In this document: piece after piece, positions 48,998 through 58,169 of the stretch
Numbering within the stretch: the first letter of the stretch is position 1
How the letters are laid out: every line of letters starts with the position of its first letter
DNA from: an uncultured Chloroflexota bacterium
Lineage (GTDB): Bacteria; Chloroflexota; Limnocylindria; Limnocylindrales; CSP1-4
Assembly: GCA_903822495.1 (NCBI GenBank)
Contig: CAIJPD010000031.1
Location: 1-64,000 of the forward strand
DNA length: 64,000 nucleotides
Reading direction: 5' to 3'
Translations under genes and position numbers: made by a program
Notes under the pieces: model-generated
What the model was told of the DNA's origin: nothing
What the model saw: the letters and a program-made list of their open reading frames with translations, nothing else
Database searches by the model: none

Positions 48998-50470
48998 ATG
49001 CGGCTGGCACTGTTCCAGTTTGGCCAGGAGGCGGACACCTTCAACCCGTCGCCAACGACCATGGACCGCTTCGAGGGCTACGGCCTGTACGAGGGCCAGG
49101 AGTTCCTGGACAAGATGGTCGGCAGCGGGACGGTCGGCGGGTTCCAGGCCGCCGTCGAGGCGTCCGGTACCGCGATCGAGGTGGTGCCCCTGTCGCGTGG
49201 CTGGGCCGGCGCCGGCGGCCGGATCACGGCCGAAGCGCTCCACTTCTTCGAGGACCGGCTCCGGCGCAACCTCGCGGCGGCTGGCCAGATCGACGGGCTC
49301 GCCATGCACCTCCACGGGGCGTGCTCGGCGGACGGCCTCGACGACGTCGAGGGCCAGCTCCTGGCAATCGCCCGCGAGCTCCTGGGGCCGGATGTGCCCG
49401 TGGTCCTGACGCTGGACCACCACGCCAACATCACCCAGCGCAAGATCGACAACTGCCACCTGCTGGTCGGCTTCCGGACGCAGCCGCACGACCCGTTCGA
49501 GACCGGCATCGCGTCCACGGAGCTGCTCATCCGCCTTGTCGGGGGCGAGATCCGTCCCGTGACGGCGTGGCGCAAGCTTCGCCTGATCTCGCACCAGGAG
49601 CAGTACCTGACCTCGGGCGGGCCCATGAAGGTCTGGTTCGACCGGGCGCGCGAGCTGGAGCGCGATCCGCGTGTGCTCACGATCTCCAACTTCCCGATGC
49701 AGCCATGGCTCGACGTCGAGGAGGGCGGCTGGGCGACCGTCGTGGTGACGGACGGAGATCCCGAGCTCGCCGAGCGGCTCGCCGACGAGATGGCCGACCT
49801 GGCCTGGTCGCTCCGGGCTGAGTACCAGGTCACGACCAGTGTCCCGCCCGACGTGGCGGTCCGCGACGCGGACGGCGACGCAGGGTTGGTGATCCTGAGC
49901 GACACCGGCGACTCCGTGTTCGGCGGCTCGGCCGGCGACAGCACGGCCCTGATTGAGGCGATGCTCCGCGTGGGGATCACCGGGCGCGCATTGGTGCCGC
50001 TCGTGGATGCGGGCGCGGTCGCGGCCCTCGCAGATCTCGCGCTCGGGTCGACGGCGACGGTCTCGCTGGGTGGCTCCATCAGCGGGTTCTTCCGGCCACT
50101 CGAGGTGACCGGCGTGGTCCGCCGCTCCGGACCCGGCCACATGGTGCTCCAGGACTTCTTCCATCCCGAGTTCGACATGGGCCGCACGGTGATCTTCGAG
50201 GTGGGCCAGGTCACCATCCTGCTCACCGAGGAGGCCGGGATCGGCGGCAACCACCCGGCGGTCTACCGGGCGTTCGGGATTGAGCCGGCGGAGTGCCGGA
50301 TGGTCGTCCTCAAGACGGCCTCCAACTTCCAGTACTACACGCCGTTCGCGACGCGCGTTCTCCGCGTGGATACCGTCGGGCCCACCCAGTCGGACATCAA
50401 GACCCTCAAGTGGGAACGCATCCCGCGGCCCATGTATCCGCTGGAGTCGCCGGCGACCTGGCGAGGCTGA
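48998..50470 (+). CDS. M81 family metallopeptidase (MlrC-like), paralog 4 (divergent)
   Basis: The 490 residues share the M81 plan but the N-terminal HETNTFSP is replaced by GQEADTFNP (9-17), keeping the Glu (11) but not the His. HGA is at 106-108 (MHLHGACSAD) and DHHAN at 140-144. The C-terminal domain keeps LSDTGDSVFGGSAGDST. It ends with PRPMYPLESPATW, a variant of the PFEPEATY end in paralogs 2 and 3. It is the only plus-strand M81 copy, with its own promoter/palindrome. Its position opposite a hydroxyacid dehydrogenase suggests a separate branch of metabolism. Confidence 0.88.
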   Translation: MRLALFQFGQEADTFNPSPTTMDRFEGYGLYEGQEFLDKMVGSGTVGGFQAAVEASGTAIEVVPLSRGWAGAGGRITAEALHFFEDRLRRNLAAAGQIDGLAMHLHGACSADGLDDVEGQLLAIARELLGPDVPVVLTLDHHANITQRKIDNCHLLVGFRTQPHDPFETGIASTELLIRLVGGEIRPVTAWRKLRLISHQEQYLTSGGPMKVWFDRARELERDPRVLTISNFPMQPWLDVEEGGWATVVVTDGDPELAERLADEMADLAWSLRAEYQVTTSVPPDVAVRDADGDAGLVILSDTGDSVFGGSAGDSTALIEAMLRVGITGRALVPLVDAGAVAALADLALGSTATVSLGGSISGFFRPLEVTGVVRRSGPGHMVLQDFFHPEFDMGRTVIFEVGQVTILLTEEAGIGGNHPAVYRAFGIEPAECRMVVLKTASNFQYYTPFATRVLRVDTVGPTQSDIKTLKWERIPRPMYPLESPATWRG

Positions 50471-50478
50471 TCACCACG

Positions 50479-50500
50479 GGGCCGCCGTCGCTGGCGGCCC
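50479..50500. terminator. Bidirectional hairpin between convergent genes
   Basis: GGGCCGCC (50479-50486) and GGCGGCCC (50493-50500) form a perfect 8-bp stem with a 6-base loop, eight bases after the M81 paralog 4 stop and 13 bases before the convergent stop at 50514. Confidence 0.55.
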
Positions 50501-50513
50501 TGCCGATCCCCGC

Positions 50514-51950
50514 TCAGGCCTCGCCGATTCGCCTGAATTGGTCGCGGCCCTCGTCGTACAGGGCGAGCATTCGATCTCGCTGCGCCGCGTCGTCGAAGCG
50601 GGCCCGGGTGGTCAGCCAGGTGCGGGCCTCCGCGATGCCCGCGATGAACCGGGTGCTGGCCGCCCGGGCCGGAGCGACGGCCGGCCCCGCCCCCACGTAG
50701 ACCGGGCTGGTGTGGGCCCACAGCGCGTGGCCGTAGCTGGTCCGTCGCCGGCCCCACGCGCGGGCGGCGATCCAGCGGGCGCCCGCTACCGGCACCGTCG
50801 CGGAGAACGTGCCCGAGGCGCTGCCCGAGACGTCATCGCTCGCCGCAACCACCTCGCCGTCGCGGACGATCTCGACCCGGTCCACCGGCTGCGCGCCGGA
50901 CCATTCGACCGTCACGGGCAGGCTGGCCCGCCGGGGCGCCAGCACGTCGTCACCCGGGCCGTGGCCGGCCACCGCCAGGCGCAGGATCGGCCCGTTGGTG
51001 ATGAACGTCCGGCCGGCCCGCAGCCCGTCGAGCCACGCCTCGTACGAGAACGCGCCGCCCTGGTCGACGTAGACGCGGTTGCTGGAGCACAGGAACCAGT
51101 CCGAGCCGGTGGAGACCGGCAGCTGCAGGCCGCAGTCCAGGAGGCCGTACCAGATCCGGTAGTCGGGCTCCATCCACCACGGGTCGAACAGGTTCATGCC
51201 ATCGAGCCGGCCCAGGACCGCGGCCACCGGGGCTTCCATCCCCATCCCGTTGTGGCACCAGAGGGCCACGCCGCCCTGGGCACGCGCGTCGTCGCAGGCA
51301 TCGATGAGCGGCGGGTAGTCCGGGCTGGAGTCGTCGACCAGCAGGCCGCGGCTGACCGGCTCCACCTGCCGGCGGAGATTGATGAGCATGATGTGGCCGT
51401 AGCCGATGTGCCACGTCTCGTCGTTGTGGCGGCTCTCCTCGCCGATGTCGATCACGTGCCCGGCTGTGGAGAGCGGATGCCGTCCGACCGGGAAGCCGTT
51501 CGACGCATACGGGACGTCGCGCCGCTTGAGGATGCTGTTGACGAAGACGGGCAGGTCCTCGACGCGTGGGTCGAGCTGGAGTCGCTCGAGGGGCCGGGTC
51601 TCCGTCTCGTCGTAGTGGACGTGGGTGTTGCCAGCGTACCAGCCCTGGTCCGCCAGGTTGACCCAGCGCGCGAGCGGGAGGTCCACGCTGACCGTGCCCT
51701 GGAGCGGAACGTCGACCGCGACCCGGAGCGGGAGGTACTCGGTGCCCCGCTCGACGATCACGTCGGCCGGCCCGCTGGGCAGCTCCACGCCGAAGTGCTC
51801 CGCCGCGTAGAAGAACGGCTCGCCGTTGCCGACCTTGCGGAGCGCGTCGTCGGGCACCCGGGACTCGCCGCTCGACGCCACGACGCGGACGCGCGCCTCC
51901 AGCGGCCGACCGCTGGCACGGTCCCAGATCCGGCCCTCCAGCGTCGCCAT
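50514..51950 (-). CDS. CehA/McbA-family metallohydrolase (PHP-like)
   Basis: The 478 residues begin with a carboxypeptidase-regulatory-like beta domain (MATLEGRIWDRASGRPLEARVRV). The CehA/McbA/PHP-type hydrolase domain follows, with the metal motif NTHVHYD, later GHVIDIGEESRHND, ALWCHNG and STGSDWF. A C-terminal all-beta region (VEWSGAQPVDRVEIVRDGEVV) closes the protein. Characterised relatives hydrolyse carbaryl-type carbamates; most have unknown natural substrates. The gene starts two bases after the stop of the aldolase-like gene, so the two are one operon. No ribosome site precedes the ATG, consistent with coupled translation. Confidence 0.85.
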   Translation of the reverse strand: MATLEGRIWDRASGRPLEARVRVVASSGESRVPDDALRKVGNGEPFFYAAEHFGVELPSGPADVIVERGTEYLPLRVAVDVPLQGTVSVDLPLARWVNLADQGWYAGNTHVHYDETETRPLERLQLDPRVEDLPVFVNSILKRRDVPYASNGFPVGRHPLSTAGHVIDIGEESRHNDETWHIGYGHIMLINLRRQVEPVSRGLLVDDSSPDYPPLIDACDDARAQGGVALWCHNGMGMEAPVAAVLGRLDGMNLFDPWWMEPDYRIWYGLLDCGLQLPVSTGSDWFLCSSNRVYVDQGGAFSYEAWLDGLRAGRTFITNGPILRLAVAGHGPGDDVLAPRRASLPVTVEWSGAQPVDRVEIVRDGEVVAASDDVSGSASGTFSATVPVAGARWIAARAWGRRRTSYGHALWAHTSPVYVGAGPAVAPARAASTRFIAGIAEARTWLTTRARFDDAAQRDRMLALYDEGRDQFRRIGEA

Positions 51951-51952
51951 CG

Positions 51953-53026
51953 TCAGGCCAGCGCCGAGCCGACGATGCCGATGGCCGCGTCGATGGCTGC
52001 GTCGTCGATGCCGCGGTGCACGACCGCGCGCAGGTAGCCACCCGGCGTGGTCATGAGGGCCACGCCCAGCCCGCGGAGGCGGGTGACCAGCGCCTCGGGA
52101 TCGCCCAGCCGCGCTTCCGGCGTGACCAGGACCAGGTTCGTCTGGACGGTCGCCAGGTCGACGCTGAGGCCGGGCATGCCGTCCAGCGCCTCGGCCAGCC
52201 GGCGCGCCCGGCGGTGATCGTCGGCCAGGCGGTCCACCATCGTCTCCAGGGCGAGGATGCCCGCTGCCGCGAGGTGGCCGGCCTTGTGGATCCGGCCGAA
52301 CCCGACCTGGTTGGCGAGCGCACGGGCGCGCGCCACGATCGGCGCCGGTCCCGCCAGCAGGCCACCGTACGGCGCACACAGGCCCTTGTTCAGGCTCACG
52401 GTGATGGTGTCGATGCCGGCGGTCAGCCGGGCGGGCGGCACGCCGAGCGCCACGGACGCGTCGAACAGCCGGGCGCCGTCGAGGTGGACGGCCGCCCCGT
52501 GCTCGTGTGCCAGGTCGGCCAGCAGGCGCGTCTCCTCGCGCGGGATGGCGACACCGCCGGCAAACGTGTGGGTGTTCTCGAGGACCAGCATGCCGACCCG
52601 CGGCGCCCGTCCGCCGGCGCCCTCGGCCAGCGCCGCCTCGATCTCGTCGGGGTCCACGCGGCCCTGGACCGAATCGACGGTCCGCGCGATGAATCCCCCG
52701 AGTGCCAGCGAATACCACTCGGTCACGTTGATGTGCGCGAGCCGGTCCATGAGCACGGCCGAGCCGCGCTCCAGCTGCACCAGCAGGGCGAGCAAGTTGG
52801 CGCTCGACGCGTTCGGCACGAACAGGGCGTCCTCGGTGCCCAGCAGGTGGGACCCGAGTCGCTCCAGCCGGTTGACCGACGGGTCCTCGCCGCGGAGCGT
52901 CCAGCCGATCTCGGCGCGAGCCATGGCCTCGAACATCTCCGGCGTGGCGGGCGACAGCACGTCGCTGCGCAGGTCGATGACCGTCCGGCCGTCGGCCGCG
53001 CGTGTCGTCCCGGCGAGCGTCGCCAT
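51953..53026 (-). CDS. Low-specificity threonine aldolase-like PLP enzyme
   Basis: A fold-type I PLP enzyme of 357 residues: IDLRSDVLSPATPEMFEAM, GEDPSVNRLE, FVPNASSANLLALL, LENTHTFAGG, HLDGARLFDA and the Schiff-base lysine Lys214 in VSLNKGLCAPYGG. Members split beta-hydroxy-alpha-amino acids into glycine and an aldehyde, often with D- or L-allo preference. ATG 53026 is chosen because GGGGGA precedes it; an in-frame start 33 bases upstream is less likely. Coupled to a CehA/McbA hydrolase, it could process an amino acid released from an amide or carbamate (inference). Confidence 0.9.
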   Translation of the reverse strand: MATLAGTTRAADGRTVIDLRSDVLSPATPEMFEAMARAEIGWTLRGEDPSVNRLERLGSHLLGTEDALFVPNASSANLLALLVQLERGSAVLMDRLAHINVTEWYSLALGGFIARTVDSVQGRVDPDEIEAALAEGAGGRAPRVGMLVLENTHTFAGGVAIPREETRLLADLAHEHGAAVHLDGARLFDASVALGVPPARLTAGIDTITVSLNKGLCAPYGGLLAGPAPIVARARALANQVGFGRIHKAGHLAAAGILALETMVDRLADDHRRARRLAEALDGMPGLSVDLATVQTNLVLVTPEARLGDPEALVTRLRGLGVALMTTPGGYLRAVVHRGIDDAAIDAAIGIVGSALA

Positions 53027-53185
53027 TCGCGTCCCCCAACGTCCGGAGCCGCCTTTCAACGGGGCTCGCCAGGGCCCCAGCGTATACTCAACCGGCCCTG
53101 GGAGCCATCCGGACGCGGCGGGTCGCGGGTGGGCGGGTCGCGGGTCGTCGCGAGGTCAGCTGGACCACTGGGAGGACCGGGAAGG

Positions 53186-54205
53186 ATGTCGTCGTCCACG
53201 CCGGCGCGCGGCCGCATCCGCGTGCTGTTCACCGGCTCGCGGTCGGATGCCAACTGGGATCCGTGGGGTCGGAACATGTACGCCGCCCTCTCCCGCTCGC
53301 ACGACGTCATGCTCCTCGACCCCGATCGGCCGCTCGCGGAGCAGGTCGTGGACCCCCGGATCGAGGCGGTCGTGGACTCCTACTCGCTGGTCAACCCCGA
53401 GGTCGCCGCGGCCGCCGCCGGGCACGTCCGGCTCTGGCAGCTTGGCGCCGTTGGCTACGATCACACCGACGTCCCGTCCCTGGCCCGCAACGGGGTCCCG
53501 ACCGCCAACTGCCCCGGCTTCACCAGCTCGCGCTCCCTCGCCGAGGCGGCGCTGATGCTGGCCATGATGGTGATGCGCAGCTACAACGGGCTGATGGCGA
53601 CGGTCCAGGCCGGCCGCATCGGCAGCCCGTCGGGCCGCCAGCTGGCCGGCAGGTCCCTGCTGATCATCGGCTTTGGCGCCAGCGGCCGGGAGCTGGCCAG
53701 GCGGTCCGAGGCCTTCGGCATGCGGACCATGGCGATCAACCATCGCGGCCGGGTCCCCGCGCTGGAGCGGCGCTACGGTCTGGCCTGGATGGGTGGGCTC
53801 GAAGACCTCGACCGCGGGCTGGCCGAGGCCGACGTAGTCTCCCTCCACATCCCGCTGACCCGCGAGACGCGTCACATCCTTGATGCCCGTCGCCTGGCCC
53901 TGATGAAGCCCGGCGCCGTGGTGGTCAACGTCAGTCGCGGGGGGCTGATCGACGACGAGGCCCTGGCCCAGGAGGTCCGCAGCGGCCACCTGTTTGGGGC
54001 CGGGCTGGACGTGGTCGCGGGTGAGCCGTCCGGCCCGGCGCACCCCCTGCGCGGGATCCCGCAGGTCATCCTGCTGCCTCACGTCGCCGGCGCCACGGAC
54101 GCCACGGCGCAGCGCCGGGCGCGCTTTGCCGCCCTGAACATCAGCCGCCTTCGGTACGGGCTGGAGCCACTGAACCGGGTCGACAACCTCCCGCCCCAGG
54201 GCTGA
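53186..54205 (+). CDS. D-isomer specific 2-hydroxyacid dehydrogenase
   Basis: The 339 residues have a catalytic and a NAD-binding domain (SLLIIGFGASGRELARR), HIPLTRETRHIL, NVSRGGLIDDEAL with the catalytic Arg nearby, GLDVVAGEPS and the catalytic His in LLPHVAG. This is the phosphoglycerate/glyoxylate reductase-like group. The ATG at 53186 lies just after GGGAGG/GGAAGG sequence. The same frame runs far to the left but only antisense to the aldolase gene. It reduces a 2-keto acid or oxidises a D-2-hydroxy acid. A TATACT box (53083-53088) is the only promoter-like sequence in the 159-bp gap. Confidence 0.92.
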   Translation: MSSSTPARGRIRVLFTGSRSDANWDPWGRNMYAALSRSHDVMLLDPDRPLAEQVVDPRIEAVVDSYSLVNPEVAAAAAGHVRLWQLGAVGYDHTDVPSLARNGVPTANCPGFTSSRSLAEAALMLAMMVMRSYNGLMATVQAGRIGSPSGRQLAGRSLLIIGFGASGRELARRSEAFGMRTMAINHRGRVPALERRYGLAWMGGLEDLDRGLAEADVVSLHIPLTRETRHILDARRLALMKPGAVVVNVSRGGLIDDEALAQEVRSGHLFGAGLDVVAGEPSGPAHPLRGIPQVILLPHVAGATDATAQRRARFAALNISRLRYGLEPLNRVDNLPPQG

Positions 54206-54215
54206 GCCGGGCCCG

Positions 54216-54263
54216 GGCTGCGTCCGCCGCGGGCTGCGTCCGCCGCGGGCTGCGTCCGCCCCA
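54216..54263. repeat. Three tandem 16-bp repeats between convergent genes
   Basis: gggctgcgtccgccgc occurs at 54216-54231 and 54232-54247, and with one change at 54248-54263. It fills nearly the whole gap between the stops at 54205 and 54267. No hairpin is obvious. Confidence 0.85.
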
Positions 54264-54266
54264 GCC

Positions 54267-56411
54267 TCAGCGGGCCACGAGGTGCAGCACGCGGTGCGGG
54301 CCGACGCGACAGTCGAAGGGGCCGGCCACGTAGGTCGTGGAGTCATCGCCGTCGATCAAGGCCGGACCGGCCAGGGTGTCGCCCTCGCGCAGGTCGTTGA
54401 AGCGGTAGACCGGGACCTCCGCCAGGACGACACCCTGGTCGACGAAGGCCGGGCGTGATCCGCTTGGACGGGCGGTCCGTGCCGGCTCGTCGCCGCCGGC
54501 CGCCGCGCCAACAGGCGCCGCAACCGCTCGGTCCGCAACCGCTCGGTCCGCAACCGCTCGGTCCGCGATTCCCGGCCGCGGCGCCGCCACGCTGCTCGCG
54601 AGATGGACCATCTCGACGAGGGCGGTTGGCGCGGCGTACCCGTGGGTCCGCTCGTGTGCCGCGTCGAAGTCTGCGCGTAGCCGCTCGGCCGCCGCGGCGT
54701 CAAACGCGCCGCCCGGGATCGCCACCCGCAGGTCCCATGACTGGCCCACGTACCGGATGTCGGCCGCGCGGTCCCGGCGGAGGTCACCCCCGCGCGCCTC
54801 GGGTGGCAGGCGTGCGATGGCCTCGGCTTCGATCCGGTCGAGGGTGGCGCTCACCTCGGCCGGATCCACGACGTCGATGCGGCGCCGGAAGGCGACCCGG
54901 TGGTCCACGCGGGGCGCGCTGGCGAGCAGGCCGAAGGCCGACAGGACCCCGGCGTCGGGCGGGATGATCACCGACCGGAACCCCAGCGCCGTGGCCTGAC
55001 GGCAGGCATGCAGCGGGCCGGCACCCCCAAACGCGATCAGGTCGTAGCCGTGCGGATCCAGCCCCCGCCGGATCGTCATCAGCCGGGTCGCCTGGATCAT
55101 GGCCGAATCCGCGACGTCCAGGATCGCGACGGCCGCGTCCAGCGACGAGACGCCGAGACGTGCGGCGAGCCGACCGATGGCCGCGGCGGCCGCCGCGCCG
55201 TCGAGGGGGAGCCTGCCGCCGGCCATCGACGTCGCGCCGATCCTGCCGAGGAAGACGTTCGCGTCCGTGACGGTCGGCTCGGTGCCGCCGCGGCCGTAGC
55301 AGGCCGGCCCCGGGTCCGCCCCCGCGCTGCGTGGGCCGACGCGCAGGATGCCGCCCGGATCGATCCAGGCGATGCTCCCGCCGCCGGCGCCGATCTCCAC
55401 GAGGTCCATCACGGAGCCCAGGATCGGCAGCCCGCTGCCGTGTGCCACGGCCGAGCCCGAGCCGGCGCTGGAGCCGATCTCCCACGCCGTGGTCTGCAGG
55501 GATTCGCCATCGTCGATCATGCCGACCTTGGCGGTCGTCCCGCCCATGTCGAGCGTGACGACATCGCGGCTGCCGATCAGGGCCGCGTAATGGCTGGCGG
55601 CCGCGAGGCCCGCCGCCGGCCCCGATTCGATGATCTCGACCGGCCGCTCCAGGGCGTTCGCCGCGGTGGCGAGACCCCCGTTCGACTTCATGAGCCACAG
55701 CCCGGAGCTGGCCCCGCGATCGCGCAGGCCGGCCTCGATCGACGCGATGTAGCTCCCGACGACGGGCCCCACGTAGGCGTTGGCGACCGTGGTGCTGGCG
55801 CGCGGGTACTCGCGCGTCTCCGGGGCGATCACGCTGGACAGCGAGATCGAGACCCCGGGGATCTCGTCGCGCAGGATCTCGGCGACCCGCTGCTCGTGGG
55901 TGGGGTTGACGTACGAGTGGAGGAGGCAGACGGCGACGGACCGGATCCCCGAGTCCCGGATCTGCGCGGCGGCCTCCCGAACCGAATCCTCGTCGAGCGG
56001 GAGCAGCACGCTCCCGTCGTAGCGCAGCCGCTCCCGGACCCCGAATGCCCACTCGCGCGCCACCAGCGGGAGTGGCTTCGTCGTGCGCAGGTCGTACAGG
56101 TCGTGCCGGATCTGGCGGGCGATCTCCAGGACGTCCCGGAAGCCGTCGGTGGCGAGCAGCGCCGCGGGACCGCCGGTCCGGGTCAGCACCGCGTTTGTGG
56201 CGACCGTCGTCGCGTGGAGGACGGACCGGCAGGCGCCGATCTCCGCCCCCGCCAGCTCCAGCGCGATGTCGAGGGCCCGGAAGAACCCTTCCGACGGGTC
56301 GTGCGGCGTCGACAGGACCTTCCCGGTCCAGCGCTCGCCGGACTCCGTGTCGATGAGGACGACGTCCGTGAACGTCCCGCCGATGTCGATGGCGACCCGG
56401 AACCCGCTCAT
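54267..56411 (-). CDS. HyuA-like hydantoinase/oxoprolinase/carboxylase A subunit, copy 2
   Basis: The 714 residues include VAIDIGGTFTDVVL, HATTVATNA, DMGGTTAKVG, EIGAGGGSIAW, RSAGADPGPACYGRGG and DIRYVGQSWDLRVAIPG. A tandem ADRAV repeat (15-bp units at 54520-54564) sits in a linker before the C-terminal beta domain. Its ATG overlaps the stop of the HyuB gene upstream (56408-56411). In this pair HyuB is transcribed first, the reverse of the other two pairs. Confidence 0.92.
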   Translation of the reverse strand: MSGFRVAIDIGGTFTDVVLIDTESGERWTGKVLSTPHDPSEGFFRALDIALELAGAEIGACRSVLHATTVATNAVLTRTGGPAALLATDGFRDVLEIARQIRHDLYDLRTTKPLPLVAREWAFGVRERLRYDGSVLLPLDEDSVREAAAQIRDSGIRSVAVCLLHSYVNPTHEQRVAEILRDEIPGVSISLSSVIAPETREYPRASTTVANAYVGPVVGSYIASIEAGLRDRGASSGLWLMKSNGGLATAANALERPVEIIESGPAAGLAAASHYAALIGSRDVVTLDMGGTTAKVGMIDDGESLQTTAWEIGSSAGSGSAVAHGSGLPILGSVMDLVEIGAGGGSIAWIDPGGILRVGPRSAGADPGPACYGRGGTEPTVTDANVFLGRIGATSMAGGRLPLDGAAAAAAIGRLAARLGVSSLDAAVAILDVADSAMIQATRLMTIRRGLDPHGYDLIAFGGAGPLHACRQATALGFRSVIIPPDAGVLSAFGLLASAPRVDHRVAFRRRIDVVDPAEVSATLDRIEAEAIARLPPEARGGDLRRDRAADIRYVGQSWDLRVAIPGGAFDAAAAERLRADFDAAHERTHGYAAPTALVEMVHLASSVAAPRPGIADRAVADRAVADRAVAAPVGAAAGGDEPARTARPSGSRPAFVDQGVVLAEVPVYRFNDLREGDTLAGPALIDGDDSTTYVAGPFDCRVGPHRVLHLVAR
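54520..54564. repeat. 15-bp tandem repeat in HyuA copy 2 linker
   Basis: gcaaccgctcggtcc is repeated three times (54520, 54535, 54550), encoding three ADRAV units in frame on the minus strand. The array lies in a Pro/Ala-rich linker where copy number may vary without harm. Confidence 0.85.
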
Positions 56412-58141
56412 GACTGGATCTCCGTCGTGAGGTCGCTGCCGGGCGTCGCGCGTTCGGCGGCTGACGGCGGGCTGTCGACCGCGACGCCGTAGACCGCCTG
56501 GGCGCGGGCGCTCGTGATTCGGCCCGACGCCACGTCGGCGCGGACCATCGCCGGGTCACGCAGCGCGACCTCCCCGTAGCCGCCGCCGCCCGCCGTCTGG
56601 ATGCTCATCACCTCGCCCGCCGGCACGTCGACCGTGAACTTGGAGGGGAACCTGATCGCCTTGCCCTGTGGGTCCCGGATGTAGTGGTTGGACCGCGCGG
56701 GCCCGCCGCCCAGGAGGCCCTGCGGCGCGAACTTGACCCGCTCCGCCATGACCGAGAACGTCACGTCGCCCTCGAACACGTAGTCACGACGGAGGCCCAG
56801 GCCACCCCGCCAGCGCCCGGGCCCCTCGGAGTCGGGGACCAGCTCGTAGCGCACGAAGCGGACCGGGTAGTTGGACTCGGTCTCCTCGATCGGTGCATTC
56901 TCCGTGTTCTGCGTGTGCGGCTGGATGGCGTCCATCCCGTCCAGGCCCAGGCGCCCCCCGTAGCCCCCGGCCTGCGTCTCGTAGTAGACGAAGTACCTGC
57001 CCGTCCGGGGGTTGAGGCCCCCGAACGAGATGTTCAGCATCGTCCCCTTGGAATCCGCGGCGGACAGGTCCGGCAGGATCGAGGCGAACGCGCGGAGCGC
57101 CACCTCCGTCAGGCGGGCGACCGTGTCGGCGCCGCCCCCGATCGCCGCCGGCCGCACGGAGTCCACGACCGACCCGGGTGTCGTGATGACATCGATCACC
57201 TGGTAGAAGCCGTCGTTGATGGGGAGGTCGGGGTCGATCATGCAGCGCAGCGCGTAGGCGCACGCCGAGAGCGTCCCGCCGCGGGTGGTGTTGATCGACG
57301 ACGGGCGCTGGGCGGCGCACCCGGTCAGGTCGAAGGTCACCTTCTCGTCTGTGATCGTGATCCGGGCGCTGATCTTGACCGGCTCGTCGGTCATCCCGTC
57401 GTCGTCGAGGTAGTCGGTCGCCTCGATGGTGCCCCGCGGCAGGTGGGCGATGGCCGCCACGGACCGGCGGTGGGTGTAGTCGAGGAGGTCGTCGATGCCG
57501 CGCCGGACGGCCGGCAGCCCGCGCTCCGCGATCAGCTCCGAGAAGCGGCGAAGGCCCACCGACACGCTGCCCAGCTGGGCGCGCAGATCGCCCTCCGCCT
57601 CGCGCGGCGATCGGACGTTCTCCAGGAGCATCGCCAGGACGCTCCGATCGATCACCCCGTCGTGCAGCACGCGGACGGGCGGGATGATCAGCCCCTCCTG
57701 GTACTGCTCGCGGTGGAGGCCGATGCTCCCCGGCGTCCCGCCGCCAACGTCCACGTGGTGGGCCATCGAGACGGCATAGCCAAACGTCTCACCGTCGATG
57801 ACGAGCGGCGCCACCAGGCACACGTCGTTGAGGTGGAGCCCGCCCAGGTGCCCCTGGTTGCACAGGATGGCGTCGCCGGCCTCCAGCGGCGCGTCGTACG
57901 TGGCGAGGATGGCGGGCACGAACGTGGCGAGGGTCCCGAGGTGAATGGGCTGCGCGAAGGACTGCGCGATCGTCCGCGCCCGGCTGTCGAACAGGGAGCA
58001 CGAGAAGTCGAGGCGGGTCTTGATGTTCGTCGAATAGGCGGCCTTGCGCAGCGTGACGCTCATCTCGTCGGTGATGCCGACCAGGGCGTGCCGGAAGATC
58101 TCCAGGCGGAGGGCGTCGGTCGGGGCGAGCGGGCCTGTCAC
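56408..58141 (-). CDS. HyuB-like hydantoinase/oxoprolinase/carboxylase B subunit, copy 2
   Basis: The 577 residues include DALRLEIFRHALVGITDEMSVTLR, YSTNIKTRLDFSCSLFD, GDAILCNQGHLGGLHLNDV, the HHVDVGGGTPG metal/substrate region and GGGGYGEVALRDPAMV at the C-terminus. The LNDPY segment seen in the other two HyuB copies reads LCNQGHLGG here, a noticeable divergence. It is followed by HyuA copy 2 in the same operon (4-bp overlap) and preceded by the D-aminoacylase gene (28-bp gap). Confidence 0.9.
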   Translation of the reverse strand: MTGPLAPTDALRLEIFRHALVGITDEMSVTLRKAAYSTNIKTRLDFSCSLFDSRARTIAQSFAQPIHLGTLATFVPAILATYDAPLEAGDAILCNQGHLGGLHLNDVCLVAPLVIDGETFGYAVSMAHHVDVGGGTPGSIGLHREQYQEGLIIPPVRVLHDGVIDRSVLAMLLENVRSPREAEGDLRAQLGSVSVGLRRFSELIAERGLPAVRRGIDDLLDYTHRRSVAAIAHLPRGTIEATDYLDDDGMTDEPVKISARITITDEKVTFDLTGCAAQRPSSINTTRGGTLSACAYALRCMIDPDLPINDGFYQVIDVITTPGSVVDSVRPAAIGGGADTVARLTEVALRAFASILPDLSAADSKGTMLNISFGGLNPRTGRYFVYYETQAGGYGGRLGLDGMDAIQPHTQNTENAPIEETESNYPVRFVRYELVPDSEGPGRWRGGLGLRRDYVFEGDVTFSVMAERVKFAPQGLLGGGPARSNHYIRDPQGKAIRFPSKFTVDVPAGEVMSIQTAGGGGYGEVALRDPAMVRADVASGRITSARAQAVYGVAVDSPPSAAERATPGSDLTTEIQS

Positions 58142-58169
58142 GTGACGGGAGTCCTTTCATGCGTCGTGC

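Noticed and set aside
52016-53185. Long N-terminal extension of the 2-hydroxyacid dehydrogenase
   Set aside because: It is antisense to the threonine-aldolase-like gene, with no homology. The fold begins at the ATG at 53186.
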